DNA of 44,216 nt from Pseudomonadota bacterium (GCA_027621915.1 JAQCAD010000025.1:1-44216), one strand, 5' to 3'; positions 33,230 to 41,929 are shown, counted from the first letter of the stretch. Notes: generated by a model not told the origin, from the sequence alone. Program-made: numbers and translations.

Positions 33230-34678
33230 TCAACCTACGGCGCCTTCGAGGCTTACATTAAGGAGGGCCTGCGCTTCAACGGCGAACTCCATCGGCAACT
33301 CCTTGAATACTTCTTTGCAGAATCCGTTGACGATCATATTGACCGCATCCTCTTCCGAAATTCCGCGTTGGCGGCAGTAAAAAAGCTGGTCCGCGGAAAT
33401 CTTTGACGTAGATGCTTCATGTTCGATTTTGGCAGACGGGTTTCTGATTTCCATGTAGGGAAAAGTATGCGCGCCACATTCTTTTCCGATAAGTAGCGAG
33501 TCGCACTGCGTGTGATTCCTTGCACCACTGGCCTGCGGCATGACCTTGACGAGACCCCGGTACGACTGCTGTGCCCGACCGGCCGAAATCCCCTTCGATA
33601 CGATCGTGCTCGACGTGTTTCGACCTATGTGGATCATCTTTGTGCCGGTATCCGCCTGTTGCATGTTATTCGTGACGGCGACCGAATAGAATTCGCCGAC
33701 CGAGTTGTCGCCGCGCAGAATGCAACTTGGATATTTCCACGTAATCGCGGAACCCGTTTCCACCTGCGTCCAGGAAATCTTTGAATTGTTGCCACGACAA
33801 TCACCACGTTTAGTGACGAAATTGTAAATGCCGCCTTTGCCGTTCTCGTCGCCGGGATACCAGTTCTGCACGGTCGAGTACTTTATCCGCGCGTCTTTCA
33901 TTGCAACAAGTTCCACGACTGCAGCGTGTAGCTGGTTTTCGTCTCGCATCGGCGCGGTGCAGCCTTCCAGGTAGCTCACATGGCTTCCTTCGTCGGCAAT
34001 AATCAATGTGCGCTCGAACTGCCCGGTATTCGCAGCATTGATACGGAAATAGGTCGACAGCTCCATCGGACAACGCACACCCTTTGGGATGTAGACGAAT
34101 GATCCGTCGCTGAAAACTGCAGAGTTCAGCGCGGCATAATAGTTGTCGCGATGTGGCACAACTGAGCCCAGGTATTTTTGTACCAGCTCGGGATGCTCGG
34201 TAACCGCCTCCGAGAACGGACAGAAGATTACACCTGCGTCGCGAAGTTTCCCTTTGAATGTGGTTGCGACCGACACGCTGTCAAACACGGCGTCAACCGC
34301 GACGCCTGCGAGTTTTGCACGCTCATGTAAAGGTATACCGAGTTTGTCGTAGGTCTCGAGCAACTTTGGGTCGACTTCGTCCAGGCTCTTAGGCCGATCT
34401 TTGTCCGACTTCGGGGCCGCGAAATATGAAATATCCTGAAAATTTATCTGCGGGTAATGCAGGTGGGCCCATTCCGGTTCGGTCATCGTAAGCCAGTGAC
34501 GATATGCTTTCAGTCGCCATTCCAGCATGAATTCGGGCTCATTCTTTCGGGCCGAGATCGCACGCACAACGCCCTCGTCGAGGCCGGGCGGCAGGGAGTC
34601 CGTTTCGATATCCGTTACAAAGCCATGCTCGTAGCGACGATTGACCAGGGATTCCATATTGTTGGGATCTGTCGACAT
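33230..34678 (-). CDS. sufB: Fe-S assembly protein SufB
   Basis: The main scaffold subunit of SufBC2D. The ATG at 34678 ([20 protein letters not shown]) gives 482 residues (495 in E. coli); an in-frame start at 34726 would overlap the regulator gene. Family segments include [55 protein letters not shown], and [20 protein letters not shown], then [19 protein letters not shown] with the cysteines proposed to hold the nascent cluster. It is four bases after the regulator gene, so the regulator and sufBCDSUT form one transcript. Confidence 0.97.
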   Translation of the reverse strand: MSTDPNNMESLVNRRYEHGFVTDIETDSLPPGLDEGVVRAISARKNEPEFMLEWRLKAYRHWLTMTEPEWAHLHYPQINFQDISYFAAPKSDKDRPKSLDEVDPKLLETYDKLGIPLHERAKLAGVAVDAVFDSVSVATTFKGKLRDAGVIFCPFSEAVTEHPELVQKYLGSVVPHRDNYYAALNSAVFSDGSFVYIPKGVRCPMELSTYFRINAANTGQFERTLIIADEGSHVSYLEGCTAPMRDENQLHAAVVELVAMKDARIKYSTVQNWYPGDENGKGGIYNFVTKRGDCRGNNSKISWTQVETGSAITWKYPSCILRGDNSVGEFYSVAVTNNMQQADTGTKMIHIGRNTSSTIVSKGISAGRAQQSYRGLVKVMPQASGARNHTQCDSLLIGKECGAHTFPYMEIRNPSAKIEHEASTSKISADQLFYCRQRGISEEDAVNMIVNGFCKEVFKELPMEFAVEAQALLNVSLEGAVG

Positions 34679-34682
34679 GTGC

Positions 34683-35144
34683 CTATGCCTTTCGTTCGAC
34701 GCTGATTGGCATGCCAGCGAATTCAAAATGGGGCACAGGTGCCCGCGCGCGCTGCAAATCGGTCAGATTGATGTCTTCCAGCGCGCGTCGGATAGCCACG
34801 TTGATCCGTTGCCAGGCGCCACCAACGCTGCAGACCGATTCATAGTCACAATGACTATCGATGGCGCTGCATTCGGTAATGGAAACCGGGCCTTCGAGCG
34901 CGTCGATGATGTCCGCGGCGCTAATCTCGCCGGCAGACCGGGACAACCGATAGCCGCCATGCGCCCCACGGGTTGAAGTGACCAGGCTCGCTTTTGCTAA
35001 TGATTTCAGTAATTTACTAACGGTCGGCAGACTGATTCCCGTTGCCGCCGCGACGTCTGCGGCGCTTAGCAACTGGGTTTCATCGCTGGGCAAATTGGCG
35101 AGTACGAGCGTGCCGTAGTCGGTTAACCGGCTGATTCGTAACAC
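34683..35144 (-). CDS. Rrf2-family SUF operon regulator (IscR-like)
   Basis: A winged-helix Rrf2 repressor with an Fe-S site, of the gammaproteobacterial SUF regulator type (TIGR02944-like). From the GTG at 35144 ([18 protein letters not shown]) it has 153 residues; GGAGGG lies seven bases upstream. The recognition helix is in [20 protein letters not shown], the wing in [12 protein letters not shown]. Cys92, Cys99 and Cys105 match, with one base-residue shift, the IscR ligands at 92, 98 and 104, so it should sense Fe-S status. It heads the suf operon, and an IscR type 1-like palindrome lies 26 bases upstream, which suggests autoregulation. A TTG 15 bases earlier would swallow the ribosome site. 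Confidence 0.92.
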   Translation of the reverse strand: MLRISRLTDYGTLVLANLPSDETQLLSAADVAAATGISLPTVSKLLKSLAKASLVTSTRGAHGGYRLSRSAGEISAADIIDALEGPVSITECSAIDSHCDYESVCSVGGAWQRINVAIRRALEDINLTDLQRARAPVPHFEFAGMPISVERKA

Positions 35145-35161
35145 GAAAACCCTCCACAAAA

Positions 35162-35201
35162 CCTCAAAGAGGACTATTTTAGTCCTATTTGAAATTTGAG
35201 G
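35162..35201 (-). promoter_or_regulatory. Operator and -10 region of the suf operon
   Basis: AGGACTATTTTAGTCCT at 35170-35186 is a perfect 7-3-7 palindrome. Its centre fits the E. coli IscR type 1 core GACTRWWWYAGTC exactly on both strands. On the minus strand it overlaps TAAAAT (35176-35181), a five-of-six -10 match, so bound regulator would block transcription. A second, outer inverted repeat (CCTCAAA 35162-35168 with TTTGAGG 35195-35201) encloses it. No clear -35 is seen, which is common for repressor- or activator-controlled promoters. Confidence 0.75.
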
Positions 35202-35362
35202 CTAGTGCCTGATGCTAAGTGATTGCACCGTAGCGCCTTTGGGCCTACCGTTTGTTATGCTACCGGACCGCAGGAACCACCGGTCAAATACAGGTTCAGC
35301 CGATTCGCCCGGCTGACCAATACGAAAAATAACCAGAATCGGCCGGCAATACAGGGCGCCCT

Positions 35363-36178
35363 ATGAGTGAAGTATCAGAACACCTGATCGAGATTCGCGA
35401 TCTCAACTATTCGCGTGGACATCGGCATATATTCAAAGACTTGAATGTGCAGATCCCTCGCGGTCAGGTGACCGCGATCATGGGCCCCAGCGGGACAGGC
35501 AAGACGACATTGCTGCGTCTGATTACGCGCCAACTCATACCCGACAGCGGCTGCATCCTGGTGGAGGGTATTGACATTTCCACGCTGAATCAGAAAGCGC
35601 TTTACAAATTAAGGCGACGGTTTGGCATGCTGTTTCAAAATGGCGCGTTGTTAACGGATATCTCGGTGTTCGAGAATGTGGCGTTTCCGCTGCGCGAGCA
35701 TACGCGACTCCCGAACCGCCTGATTCGTCATATTGTTCTGACAAAGCTTCATGCGGTTGGGCTCCGGGGCGCTGCAGACATGATGCCTACCGAATTGTCC
35801 GGCGGAATGGCCAGGCGCGTCGCCCTGGCGCGCGCGATGGTAATGGACCCGGATATTCTCATCTACGACGAGCCTTTTGTCGGATTGGATCCGATTTCAA
35901 TGGGGGTCATTGTTCGTTTGGTCAGAAAGATGAATGACGCATTGGGAATCTCCAGCATCCTGGTTAGCCACGACGTTCAGGAAATTGCGACTGTCGCGGA
36001 TTGCAGTTTCCTGATATCCGGCGGAAAAGTCGCAGCATCCGGGAGTCCGGACGAACTGGTCAATACCAGGTCAGAACTGGTCCGTCAGTTCATGCACGGA
36101 ATGGCTGACGGTCCTGTTCCGTTTCATTTCTCGGCACCGAACTACGCCGAGCAACTGCTCGGCAGGGATGCAGAGTAG
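35363..36178 (+). CDS. mlaF: Phospholipid transport ATPase MlaF
   Basis: The ATPase of the MlaFEDB ABC complex, which moves phospholipids between the inner membrane and periplasmic MlaC. Walker A is GPSGTGKTT, the Q-loop is MLFQNGALLTDISVFENVAF, the signature is ELSGGMARRVALARA, Walker B is ILIYDEPFVGLDP, and the switch is ILVSHDVQEI. It has 271 residues (269 in E. coli). It is the first gene of mlaFEDCB. The 161 bases upstream, shared with the suf operon, show no convincing promoter hexamers for this direction. Confidence 0.95.
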   Translation: MSEVSEHLIEIRDLNYSRGHRHIFKDLNVQIPRGQVTAIMGPSGTGKTTLLRLITRQLIPDSGCILVEGIDISTLNQKALYKLRRRFGMLFQNGALLTDISVFENVAFPLREHTRLPNRLIRHIVLTKLHAVGLRGAADMMPTELSGGMARRVALARAMVMDPDILIYDEPFVGLDPISMGVIVRLVRKMNDALGISSILVSHDVQEIATVADCSFLISGGKVAASGSPDELVNTRSELVRQFMHGMADGPVPFHFSAPNYAEQLLGRDAE

Positions 36179-36183
36179 AAAAC

Positions 36184-36951
36184 ATGATTCGCGACCTTTG
36201 GTATACATTCACGGATTTTCTGCAGACGTTCGGCAAGCTGCAATTATTTTTCGTTCGACTAATTCTAAATTCGCCATCGGTTCTGCTGCAGCGCGGCGGG
36301 TTAGTCATCAAGCAGATCTACAACGCCGGCGCGTTGTCATTGGCCATCATTATGGTCAGTGGCCTGTTTGTCGGCGGCGTATTGGGTTTGCAGGGGTTCA
36401 GCATTCTGTCGAAATTTAATGCAGAGGACTCGATAGGTACATTCGCCGCATTTTCGCTCCTGAAAGAACTTGGCCCGGTGATTACAGCCTTATTGTTTGC
36501 AGGTCGTGCTGGCACGGCGCTGGCGTCCGAGATTGGCCTCATGAAAGCGACGGACCAGCTTTCAGCGATGGAAATGATGGCGATAGATCCGCTGCAACGG
36601 GTGCTGGTGCCGCGATTCCTTGGAGGCGTGATTTCGATGCCGATGCTTGCAGCAGTGTTCAGCGTCATCGGTCTTTTCGGTGCCCACATCGTAGGCGTCA
36701 ACATGCTCGGCGTTGATCAGGGCGCGTTTTGGCAACAATTACAGGCAACGCTCGATATGTCGGATGTTTACGAAGGCATTTTCAAGAGTGTCGTATTCGG
36801 GATCGTTGCAAGCTTGCTCGCGGTCTGGGAAGGCTACAACGCAATTCCGACGGCAGAAGGTGTCGGGCGAGCTACCACTCGCACGGTCGTGATCACGGCG
36901 ATCGCGGTGTTGATTTTGGATTTTATGATTACGGCATTGTTTCTGGAGTAG
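36184..36951 (+). CDS. mlaE: Phospholipid transport permease MlaE
   Basis: The inner-membrane permease of MlaFEDB. The 255 residues (260 in E. coli) show the MlaE pattern: SLAIIMVSGLFVGGVLGLQG near 60, SLLKELGPVITALLFAGRAG, ALASEIGLMKATDQLSAMEM, and DPLQRVLVPRFLGGVISMP, with a last helix VVITAIAVLILDFMITALFL. It starts five bases after mlaF. Confidence 0.95.
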   Translation: MIRDLWYTFTDFLQTFGKLQLFFVRLILNSPSVLLQRGGLVIKQIYNAGALSLAIIMVSGLFVGGVLGLQGFSILSKFNAEDSIGTFAAFSLLKELGPVITALLFAGRAGTALASEIGLMKATDQLSAMEMMAIDPLQRVLVPRFLGGVISMPMLAAVFSVIGLFGAHIVGVNMLGVDQGAFWQQLQATLDMSDVYEGIFKSVVFGIVASLLAVWEGYNAIPTAEGVGRATTRTVVITAIAVLILDFMITALFLE

Positions 36952-36955
36952 GATC

Positions 36956-37429
36956 ATGCAACAAACACGATCAGTTGAAATTGGCACGGGCTTATTCGTG
37001 CTCCTCGGGCTGGCAGCTTTGTTTTTCCTGACGACGCAGACCACGGGTTCTGCCAGCTTCTCAGACGATGAAGCGTATTCTGTTACAGCCAGGTTCGAGA
37101 ACGTCGGTAGCCTCACGGATCGCGCGCCGGTCGCAATGTCGGGCGTAACTATAGGGCGTGTCACCTCGGTGGAATTCGATCCCGTCAGGCTCGACGCTGA
37201 AGTGACTTTTGAAATCGACAGTCGCTTCGATCAGATTCCGGAGGATTCCGACGCGAGCATACTGACGTCCGGGCTACTCGGGAGCCAGTATATCGGTCTG
37301 CAAGCGGGTGGTTCCGATATCCCTCTCGCGGAAGGTAGCGAGATTCAGTTTACGCAGTCTGCGATCGTCATTGAAAACCTGATCAGCAAGTACCTGTTCA
37401 AAAATAATTCGGACTCGAATTCCGAATAG
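36956..37429 (+). CDS. mlaD: Phospholipid-binding MCE protein MlaD
   Basis: The MCE-domain subunit that forms a periplasmic ring on MlaE and hands lipid to MlaC. One N-terminal membrane helix (GLFVLLGLAALFFLTTQTTG, residues 10-30) is followed by the MCE domain (YSVTARFENVGSLTDRAPVA; GVTIGRVTSVEFD) and LTSGLLGSQYIGLQAGGSD. Length 157 (183 in E. coli), so the C-terminal tail is short. It starts four bases after mlaE and ends 19 before mlaC. Confidence 0.94.
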   Translation: MQQTRSVEIGTGLFVLLGLAALFFLTTQTTGSASFSDDEAYSVTARFENVGSLTDRAPVAMSGVTIGRVTSVEFDPVRLDAEVTFEIDSRFDQIPEDSDASILTSGLLGSQYIGLQAGGSDIPLAEGSEIQFTQSAIVIENLISKYLFKNNSDSNSE

Positions 37430-37448
37430 TAAAGATGGAGAGACGGCA

Positions 37449-38039
37449 GTGAAACGAATAATCACAGGGTTGGCAATCATTTTCCTCGGAACAATTGCAT
37501 TCGCGGCTGATCCGAACGATGTTATCCAGTCGGCCACTGACGAGCTGGCGGTCGAGTTGGAAGGGCGAAAGGCGGAGCTGAAAGAAAACAAAGATGAGTT
37601 GTATGCTCTGATCGATAAAATTCTGTTGCCACGATTTGACCGGCGATATGCCGCACAACTGGTTCTGGGCCGCCACTGGCGCACGGCCAGCGGGGAGCAG
37701 CGCGATAATTTTATCGACGTCTTTTACCGTTCATTGTTGCGTCGATATTCAGACGGAGTACTCGAATTTGACCAGGATCGAGTTGAGTTATTGCCGTTTC
37801 GTGATGATGACACTAAAGATCGGACCGTTGTGAAGTCGATTGTCAGCCTGGAAGACGGAACGAAAGTGCCAGTGAACTATGGAATGGTTCTTCGTGACGG
37901 AGGATGGCTGATGTTTGATGTGACGATTGAGGGCATCTCATACGTACGAAATTTCCGCACAGAGCTGAATTCCGAAATCCAGTCGAGTAGTCTTGATGCT
38001 GTTATTGCCCGGCTTGAAAGTGAGACAAGGTCCAATTGA
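37449..38039 (+). CDS. mlaC: Periplasmic phospholipid shuttle MlaC
   Basis: MlaC carries phospholipid through the periplasm between MlaA and MlaFEDB. A signal peptide (MKRIITGLAIIFLGTIAFA) is probably cut before ADP. The mature part has the Tgt2/MlaC features KILLPRFDRRYAAQLVLGRHW, QRDNFIDVFYRSLLRRYSDG, and DGGWLMFDVTIEGISYVRNF. At 196 residues it is slightly shorter than E. coli (211). GTG start at 37449 with GGAGAG upstream. Its stop overlaps the mlaB start. Confidence 0.94.
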   Translation: MKRIITGLAIIFLGTIAFAADPNDVIQSATDELAVELEGRKAELKENKDELYALIDKILLPRFDRRYAAQLVLGRHWRTASGEQRDNFIDVFYRSLLRRYSDGVLEFDQDRVELLPFRDDDTKDRTVVKSIVSLEDGTKVPVNYGMVLRDGGWLMFDVTIEGISYVRNFRTELNSEIQSSSLDAVIARLESETRSN

Positions 38040-38374
38040 TGAGTGACTTCAAGCTTGAAGCTCGCGGTGAGGGCAAGTTCGCGTTGAGCGGGCATATGAC
38101 GTTTGAAACGGCAGGGCACATCCTCCGGGATAGTGAAGAAATGTTTGATGAACATACATTGATAGAAGTAGATCTATCCGGTGTGACTGATACCGATTCA
38201 GCAGGTCTTGCTTTGATGCTGGAGTGGATAACCTGGGCAAACCACACGGTTCGGGAAATTCGATTCCACGAGGCGCCGGATAAAATTGATGCCATCGCGA
38301 AAACGACCGAAGTTGATCATCTCTTAAAGCGCGGCGAGCGCTGGGTTGGATTTATCGAGGCACCGGCCGAGTAG
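38039..38374 (+). CDS. mlaB: STAS-domain protein MlaB
   Basis: MlaB is the cytoplasmic STAS subunit that stabilises and activates MlaF. The 111-residue protein has the STAS pattern: LEARGEGKFALSGHMTFETA, then the loop LIEVDLSGVTDTDSAGLALM, where the Ser/Thr lies at the MlaF interface. The ATG at 38039 overlaps the mlaC stop (TGATG); a TTG one codon earlier is unlikely. It is the last gene of the operon, 24 bases from the convergent mlaA. Confidence 0.9.
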   Translation: MSDFKLEARGEGKFALSGHMTFETAGHILRDSEEMFDEHTLIEVDLSGVTDTDSAGLALMLEWITWANHTVREIRFHEAPDKIDAIAKTTEVDHLLKRGERWVGFIEAPAE

Positions 38375-38398
38375 CAGCAGAGCAATCGACAACCATCG

Positions 38399-39178
38399 TC
38401 ATTCTTCTTCCAAATCGTCTTCGAAATCTTCTTCGAAATCTTCTTCGAAATCGTCATAAAAATCGTCATCGTCCGGTGGGTCGCCATCGTAGATCAAAAA
38501 CTGCCTGTGTTGCAGGTATGATTCTCTTATGCTCAGGTAACGATCGAACGAGTCTTCGATCAGCGTTTCAGCCGTAAATAACTGTGCCCGCAGGTCCACA
38601 GCCCGGACGACTTGAATTGTCAGTCTCGTCCTGTCGTGTTTCATGTATAGAACCGGATCGGCTGCGAAATTCAGCGGGAGCATCGTCGCGTCGCGCAAAG
38701 TGCCAGGGCCGAGAATCGGGATGACAACATAAGGTCCGTCAGGCACTCCCCACGCGGCCAGTGTCTGACCGAAATCCTCTCTATTTTGGTCCAGTCCCAT
38801 ATCTGAACCGATATCGATCAGGCCGCCGAGGCCCAATGTGCTATTCGCAAGAAAACTGCCGGTGTTGGAAAAGCTGCTCTTGATCTTCCCCTGCAGCAAA
38901 TTGTTGACGAATGACAGCGGGAGCAGCAGATTCCTGGAAAAGTTGTTGATGCCGCGCCGCGCCAGCTGGGGGAGGACAGTTTCATACGCTTTCGCGAGCG
39001 GTTTCAATGTCACATTATCGAGAGAGTCATTGAACGCGCCGACCCGCCTGTTCATTGGCTCCCAGGGATCGTATACCGCGCGCTGGTCCTTGGGTGCTGC
39101 CGGCATGCTGGTGACGCAACCAGACACGATTCCAGACACCAGGATGGTCAATAGGCATCGATTCAGAGAAACGGGCAT
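38399..39178 (-). CDS. mlaA: Outer-membrane lipoprotein MlaA (VacJ) with acidic repeat tail
   Basis: MlaA sits in the outer membrane, takes misplaced phospholipid from the outer leaflet and passes it to MlaC. The signal peptide ends in the lipobox VSGC (Cys21). Family segments are DPWEPMNRRVGAFNDSLD, LPLSFVNNLLQGKIKSS, SNTGSFLANSTLGLGGLIDI, and FGQTLAAWGVPDGPYVVIP. The protein is 259 residues (251 in E. coli) and ends in a highly acidic tail, DDDDFYDDFEEDFEEDFEDD and more, coded by a 12-base tandem repeat. It lies after bepA on the same strand and converges on mlaFEDCB, so all Mla parts are together here. Confidence 0.94.
   Translation of the reverse strand: MPVSLNRCLLTILVSGIVSGCVTSMPAAPKDQRAVYDPWEPMNRRVGAFNDSLDNVTLKPLAKAYETVLPQLARRGINNFSRNLLLPLSFVNNLLQGKIKSSFSNTGSFLANSTLGLGGLIDIGSDMGLDQNREDFGQTLAAWGVPDGPYVVIPILGPGTLRDATMLPLNFAADPVLYMKHDRTRLTIQVVRAVDLRAQLFTAETLIEDSFDRYLSIRESYLQHRQFLIYDGDPPDDDDFYDDFEEDFEEDFEDDLEEE
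38407..38454 (-). repeat. 12-base tandem repeat coding EEDF units in mlaA
   Basis: CTTCGAAATCTT is repeated at 38419-38430 and 38431-38442, with a third partial unit at 38443-38453 and a variant (CTTCCAAATCGT) at 38407-38418. Being 12 bases long it keeps the frame, so copy-number change would alter only the length of the acidic tail. Confidence 0.85.
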
Positions 39179-39252
39179 GACTTTGTTCTTGTTTTTGTTT
39201 GGACTACGAAAAGCTTAACAGACTCAATAGAGATCACGCCAGAACTCATCGA

Positions 39253-40734
39253 CTAACCGGTCGCGGCGCCACGTTGCATTTGCTGCAACTGCTCCTCGCT
39301 CATGAATTGGCGAATAAAGTCGATGCGAGCCTCGAAACGGATGCGCTGTATTTCTTCCAGATCAGGAACCTGCAGTGCGCGACGGAGGAAACTAACCCCG
39401 CCCACAAGGTCTCCGACCATGAAGTAATACTCAGCCATATAGTAATTTGCTTCGGCGGCTTCGCCAGCTGCAGTGGCGGCTCGCGCTATCAAGCGAACCT
39501 GCTCTGGCGTTGGTGGCACGTTGTTCAGGAGATCGAGCAGCATCTTGTGTGCACGATCTGGTTCGCCCACGCGCAGCAGTGCTTCTGAAAAATGAATGAC
39601 CAGCGGCAGGTTACGCGGAAAAAGTTCCAGCGCGCGTTCGAAAGCCGCCATCGATTCGCTGATCAGATCCATCTCCAGAAGCGAGTCAGCGAGGCCAATG
39701 TGATAAGCAATAACCGACGGATCTTTGCTGGCCAGTTCTTCAAATATTCTGTTGGCTTCATCGTTACGCCCGGCGCGCATGTAAGCAATGGCCCGTCCGT
39801 AACGTTCCACGTCCGATTGATACTCGTAAGCCTCGCGTTCGAAAAATCTGACGGCGTCCTCGGGCGTGTCTTTGCCGTTTACGATCATGCGCGTACGAGC
39901 AATTCCGTAGGTAATGCTGTCGGTTGTATGGACCGGAGCGTAGTCACGTGCCCGGCCCCTTGCTTCCGCGATTCGGGCGCTACTTACCGGGTGGGTCCTT
40001 AGGAATTCCGGCATACGGTACTCGTGCGGCGTGTTGCCCCGCGAGATGACCTCAAAAAACGAACCCATGCCCTGTGGGTCGAAGCCGGCCGCGGCCAATG
40101 CCGAGATGCCGACCCGATCGGCCTCATACTCGTTGGATCGCGTGAAATTTATCTGTTGTTGCGCGGCGGTTCCCTGTGCGACTGCAATTCCGCCCTGCAA
40201 AGCGTCTCCGCTTGCCCCCGCTACGCCAGCCAGGATTGCACCCAGCATAATGGCCGTACTTAATATGCTTTGCCGCTGACTTGCGTGGATACTTCGAGCG
40301 ATATGCCGCTGAGTAACGTGGGCGACTTCGTGTGACAGCACCCCGGCCAGCTCATCTTCGTTGCGCGTTGCCTCGAGTAGACCTGTATGTACTCCAATGA
40401 ATCCGCCTGGCAGGGCAAATGCGTTGACTACAGGACTATCGACAACAAAAAAGGTAAATTCATGGTTGCCATCGGTATTAGCCTGGGCTGCCAGGCGATG
40501 ACCAATTTCGTTGATATATTCCGTGACTTGAGGGTCTTCGACCAGCTCGCCACTGGCTCGAACCTGGCGCATGATCGCGCGACCAAGCTGGGCCTCATCA
40601 TTTTTGGAAAGGACCGCATCGGCGGGGCTGCCGATATCCGGCAAATTGACCTCAGCAGCCGGGGATCCGATCGCCAGCGTCAGGCACACGCACGACAGCA
40701 CAATTGCGGACTTTCGAACGGAAATTTTTCTCAC
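39253..40734 (-). CDS. bepA: BepA-like M48 metalloprotease with TPR repeats
   Basis: A periplasmic zinc protease and chaperone that watches over outer-membrane protein and LptD assembly. A signal peptide (VLSCVCLTLAIGSPA) is followed by the M48 domain: the zinc motif HEVAH at 135-139 and the third ligand region NEYEADRVG near 201-209. TPR repeats fill the C-terminal half (YGRAIAYMRAGRNDEANRIF; ESMAAFERALELFPRNLPLV). Length 493 (487 in E. coli). The start is GTG at 40734. It precedes mlaA by 74 bases on the same strand, and both act at the outer membrane. Confidence 0.93.
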   Translation of the reverse strand: MRKISVRKSAIVLSCVCLTLAIGSPAAEVNLPDIGSPADAVLSKNDEAQLGRAIMRQVRASGELVEDPQVTEYINEIGHRLAAQANTDGNHEFTFFVVDSPVVNAFALPGGFIGVHTGLLEATRNEDELAGVLSHEVAHVTQRHIARSIHASQRQSILSTAIMLGAILAGVAGASGDALQGGIAVAQGTAAQQQINFTRSNEYEADRVGISALAAAGFDPQGMGSFFEVISRGNTPHEYRMPEFLRTHPVSSARIAEARGRARDYAPVHTTDSITYGIARTRMIVNGKDTPEDAVRFFEREAYEYQSDVERYGRAIAYMRAGRNDEANRIFEELASKDPSVIAYHIGLADSLLEMDLISESMAAFERALELFPRNLPLVIHFSEALLRVGEPDRAHKMLLDLLNNVPPTPEQVRLIARAATAAGEAAEANYYMAEYYFMVGDLVGGVSFLRRALQVPDLEEIQRIRFEARIDFIRQFMSEEQLQQMQRGAATG

Positions 40735-40810
40735 GAAATCACTCTTGGTCTGCTGTCAGTGTGGGTTAACTCTGTCGGTATCAGACTGCAACGGGCAGGG
40801 ACTGTTCAGA

Positions 40811-40816
40811 ATTATA
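40811..40816 (-). promoter_or_regulatory. Candidate -10 box of bepA
   Basis: TATAAT on the minus strand, a perfect match, lies about 77 bases before the bepA GTG. The expected -35 position (40834-40839, GCTCAT) is a poor match. The 171-base gap to bcp holds nothing else I can identify. Confidence 0.4.
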
Positions 40817-40905
40817 CTCCGTGATAATGATGCATGAGCGCCTATTTCCGCGTCCCGAGTTCTCCCTTTTTCACCTAAGCCACTGATAAAAATGACAATA
40901 ATGGG

Positions 40906-41373
40906 CTAACAATTCTTAACGGAGGCTAACACCGCGGCTGCGTGACCTTTCACCCTGACCTTGCGCCATTCCTGCCTGAGTTTGCCCTTCTCATCGATAA
41001 GGAACGTGCTTCGTTCGACGCCCATGAATTTCCTTCCGTACAGGGATTTTTCCCGGATAACGTCAAACTGGCGGCAAATCGACTCGTCTTCATCCGACAA
41101 CAGGTCAAATGGAAACTGATATTTTTCTTTGAATTTTTCATGTGAGCCAATGCTGTCGCGAGATACGCCAAGGATAATCGTATTCTCGCGCCTGAATTTT
41201 GCATGCAGGTCTCGAAAATCCTGCCCCTCCGTCGTGCATCCCGGTGTCGCGTCCTTGGGATAGAAATACAGAACCACTTTCTTCCCGCGCAGAGATTTCA
41301 ATTTAATCGTCTGATCGCCGGTCGCGGCACAGGCGAAGTCTTCAACGACGTGGTTCAGGGTAGGTCCGGCCAT
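40906..41373 (-). CDS. bcp: Bcp/PrxQ-type peroxiredoxin
   Basis: A thiol peroxidase of the bacterioferritin-comigratory group. The peroxidatic site is Cys46 in YPKDATPGCTTEG, with Pro and Thr of the PxxxTxxC motif and a later conserved Arg in GVERSTFLID. Length 155 matches E. coli Bcp (156). Unlike E. coli Bcp, there is no resolving cysteine five residues on (Gln51), and the other PrxQ position in the next helix is Lys82. The remaining cysteines are 15, 100 and 155. It therefore acts as a 1-Cys enzyme or resolves through an unusual partner. It follows gcvR on the same strand, the E. coli gcvR-bcp order. Confidence 0.94.
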   Translation of the reverse strand: MAGPTLNHVVEDFACAATGDQTIKLKSLRGKKVVLYFYPKDATPGCTTEGQDFRDLHAKFRRENTIILGVSRDSIGSHEKFKEKYQFPFDLLSDEDESICRQFDVIREKSLYGRKFMGVERSTFLIDEKGKLRQEWRKVRVKGHAAAVLASVKNC

Positions 41374-41398
41374 CTGTGAGTCCGCGTATCGTGTGCCG

Positions 41399-41929
41399 TC
41401 ACGCTTTGACGGGCTCCAGGATTGAGTCCAGATTCAGTTGTTCGCAAAGGTCATGAAAGTCATCCCTCAGTTGTCCGATTGGGGTCGATGCGGGGATGCT
41501 GACTGCCATTTGTACAGAAAACATGGGTGCCCCGGTATGAGGGGCCGCGTAGCTTCGGGTTGCCAGGTCGGAAATCTCGATGTTCCGCTTCGCGAAAAAA
41601 TCGGAGAGATGAAATACGATGCCCGCCTGATCCAGGCAAACGACGTCGATGCCGTATGGGACGCAATCCTTATGATCTGACCGAAGCTCCGTCTTGGTCA
41701 GGTTGATTGTCAGACTGTGGGACTTTCCGAGCGCCTCCAACGCTTTCTCAAGTTTGGTGGGCGTATGCCAGTTGCCGGAGATCAGCATGAGTACGGCGAA
41801 TTCAGCGCCAAGAGAAGTCATGCGGCTCTCTTCTATATTTCCACCGCAATCGAGGATCGCTTTGCTCAGGTCCTTCACGACACCGGGTCGGTCAGTTCCA
41901 ATTGCTGATAAAACAATAAGTTGTGACAT
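41399..41929 (-). CDS. gcvR: Glycine cleavage system transcriptional repressor GcvR (ACT domains)
   Basis: GcvR has two ACT domains and no DNA-binding domain; in E. coli it binds GcvA and blocks activation of the glycine cleavage operon when glycine is low. The ATG at 41929 (MSQLIVLSAIGTDRPGVVKD) gives 176 residues. ACT 1 contains CGGNIEESRMTSLGAEFAVL; ACT 2 contains FAKRNIEISDLATRSY and GAPMFSVQMAVSIP. The frame is open 50 codons upstream to 42079, but those residues are not family-like. No gcvA or gcv operon is in the window. bcp follows it. Confidence 0.88.
   Translation of the reverse strand: MSQLIVLSAIGTDRPGVVKDLSKAILDCGGNIEESRMTSLGAEFAVLMLISGNWHTPTKLEKALEALGKSHSLTINLTKTELRSDHKDCVPYGIDVVCLDQAGIVFHLSDFFAKRNIEISDLATRSYAAPHTGAPMFSVQMAVSIPASTPIGQLRDDFHDLCEQLNLDSILEPVKA

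Noticed and set aside
38407-38454. CRISPR array or short direct-repeat locus
   Set aside because: The 12-base units are adjacent without spacers and lie in frame inside mlaA; they code an acidic tail.
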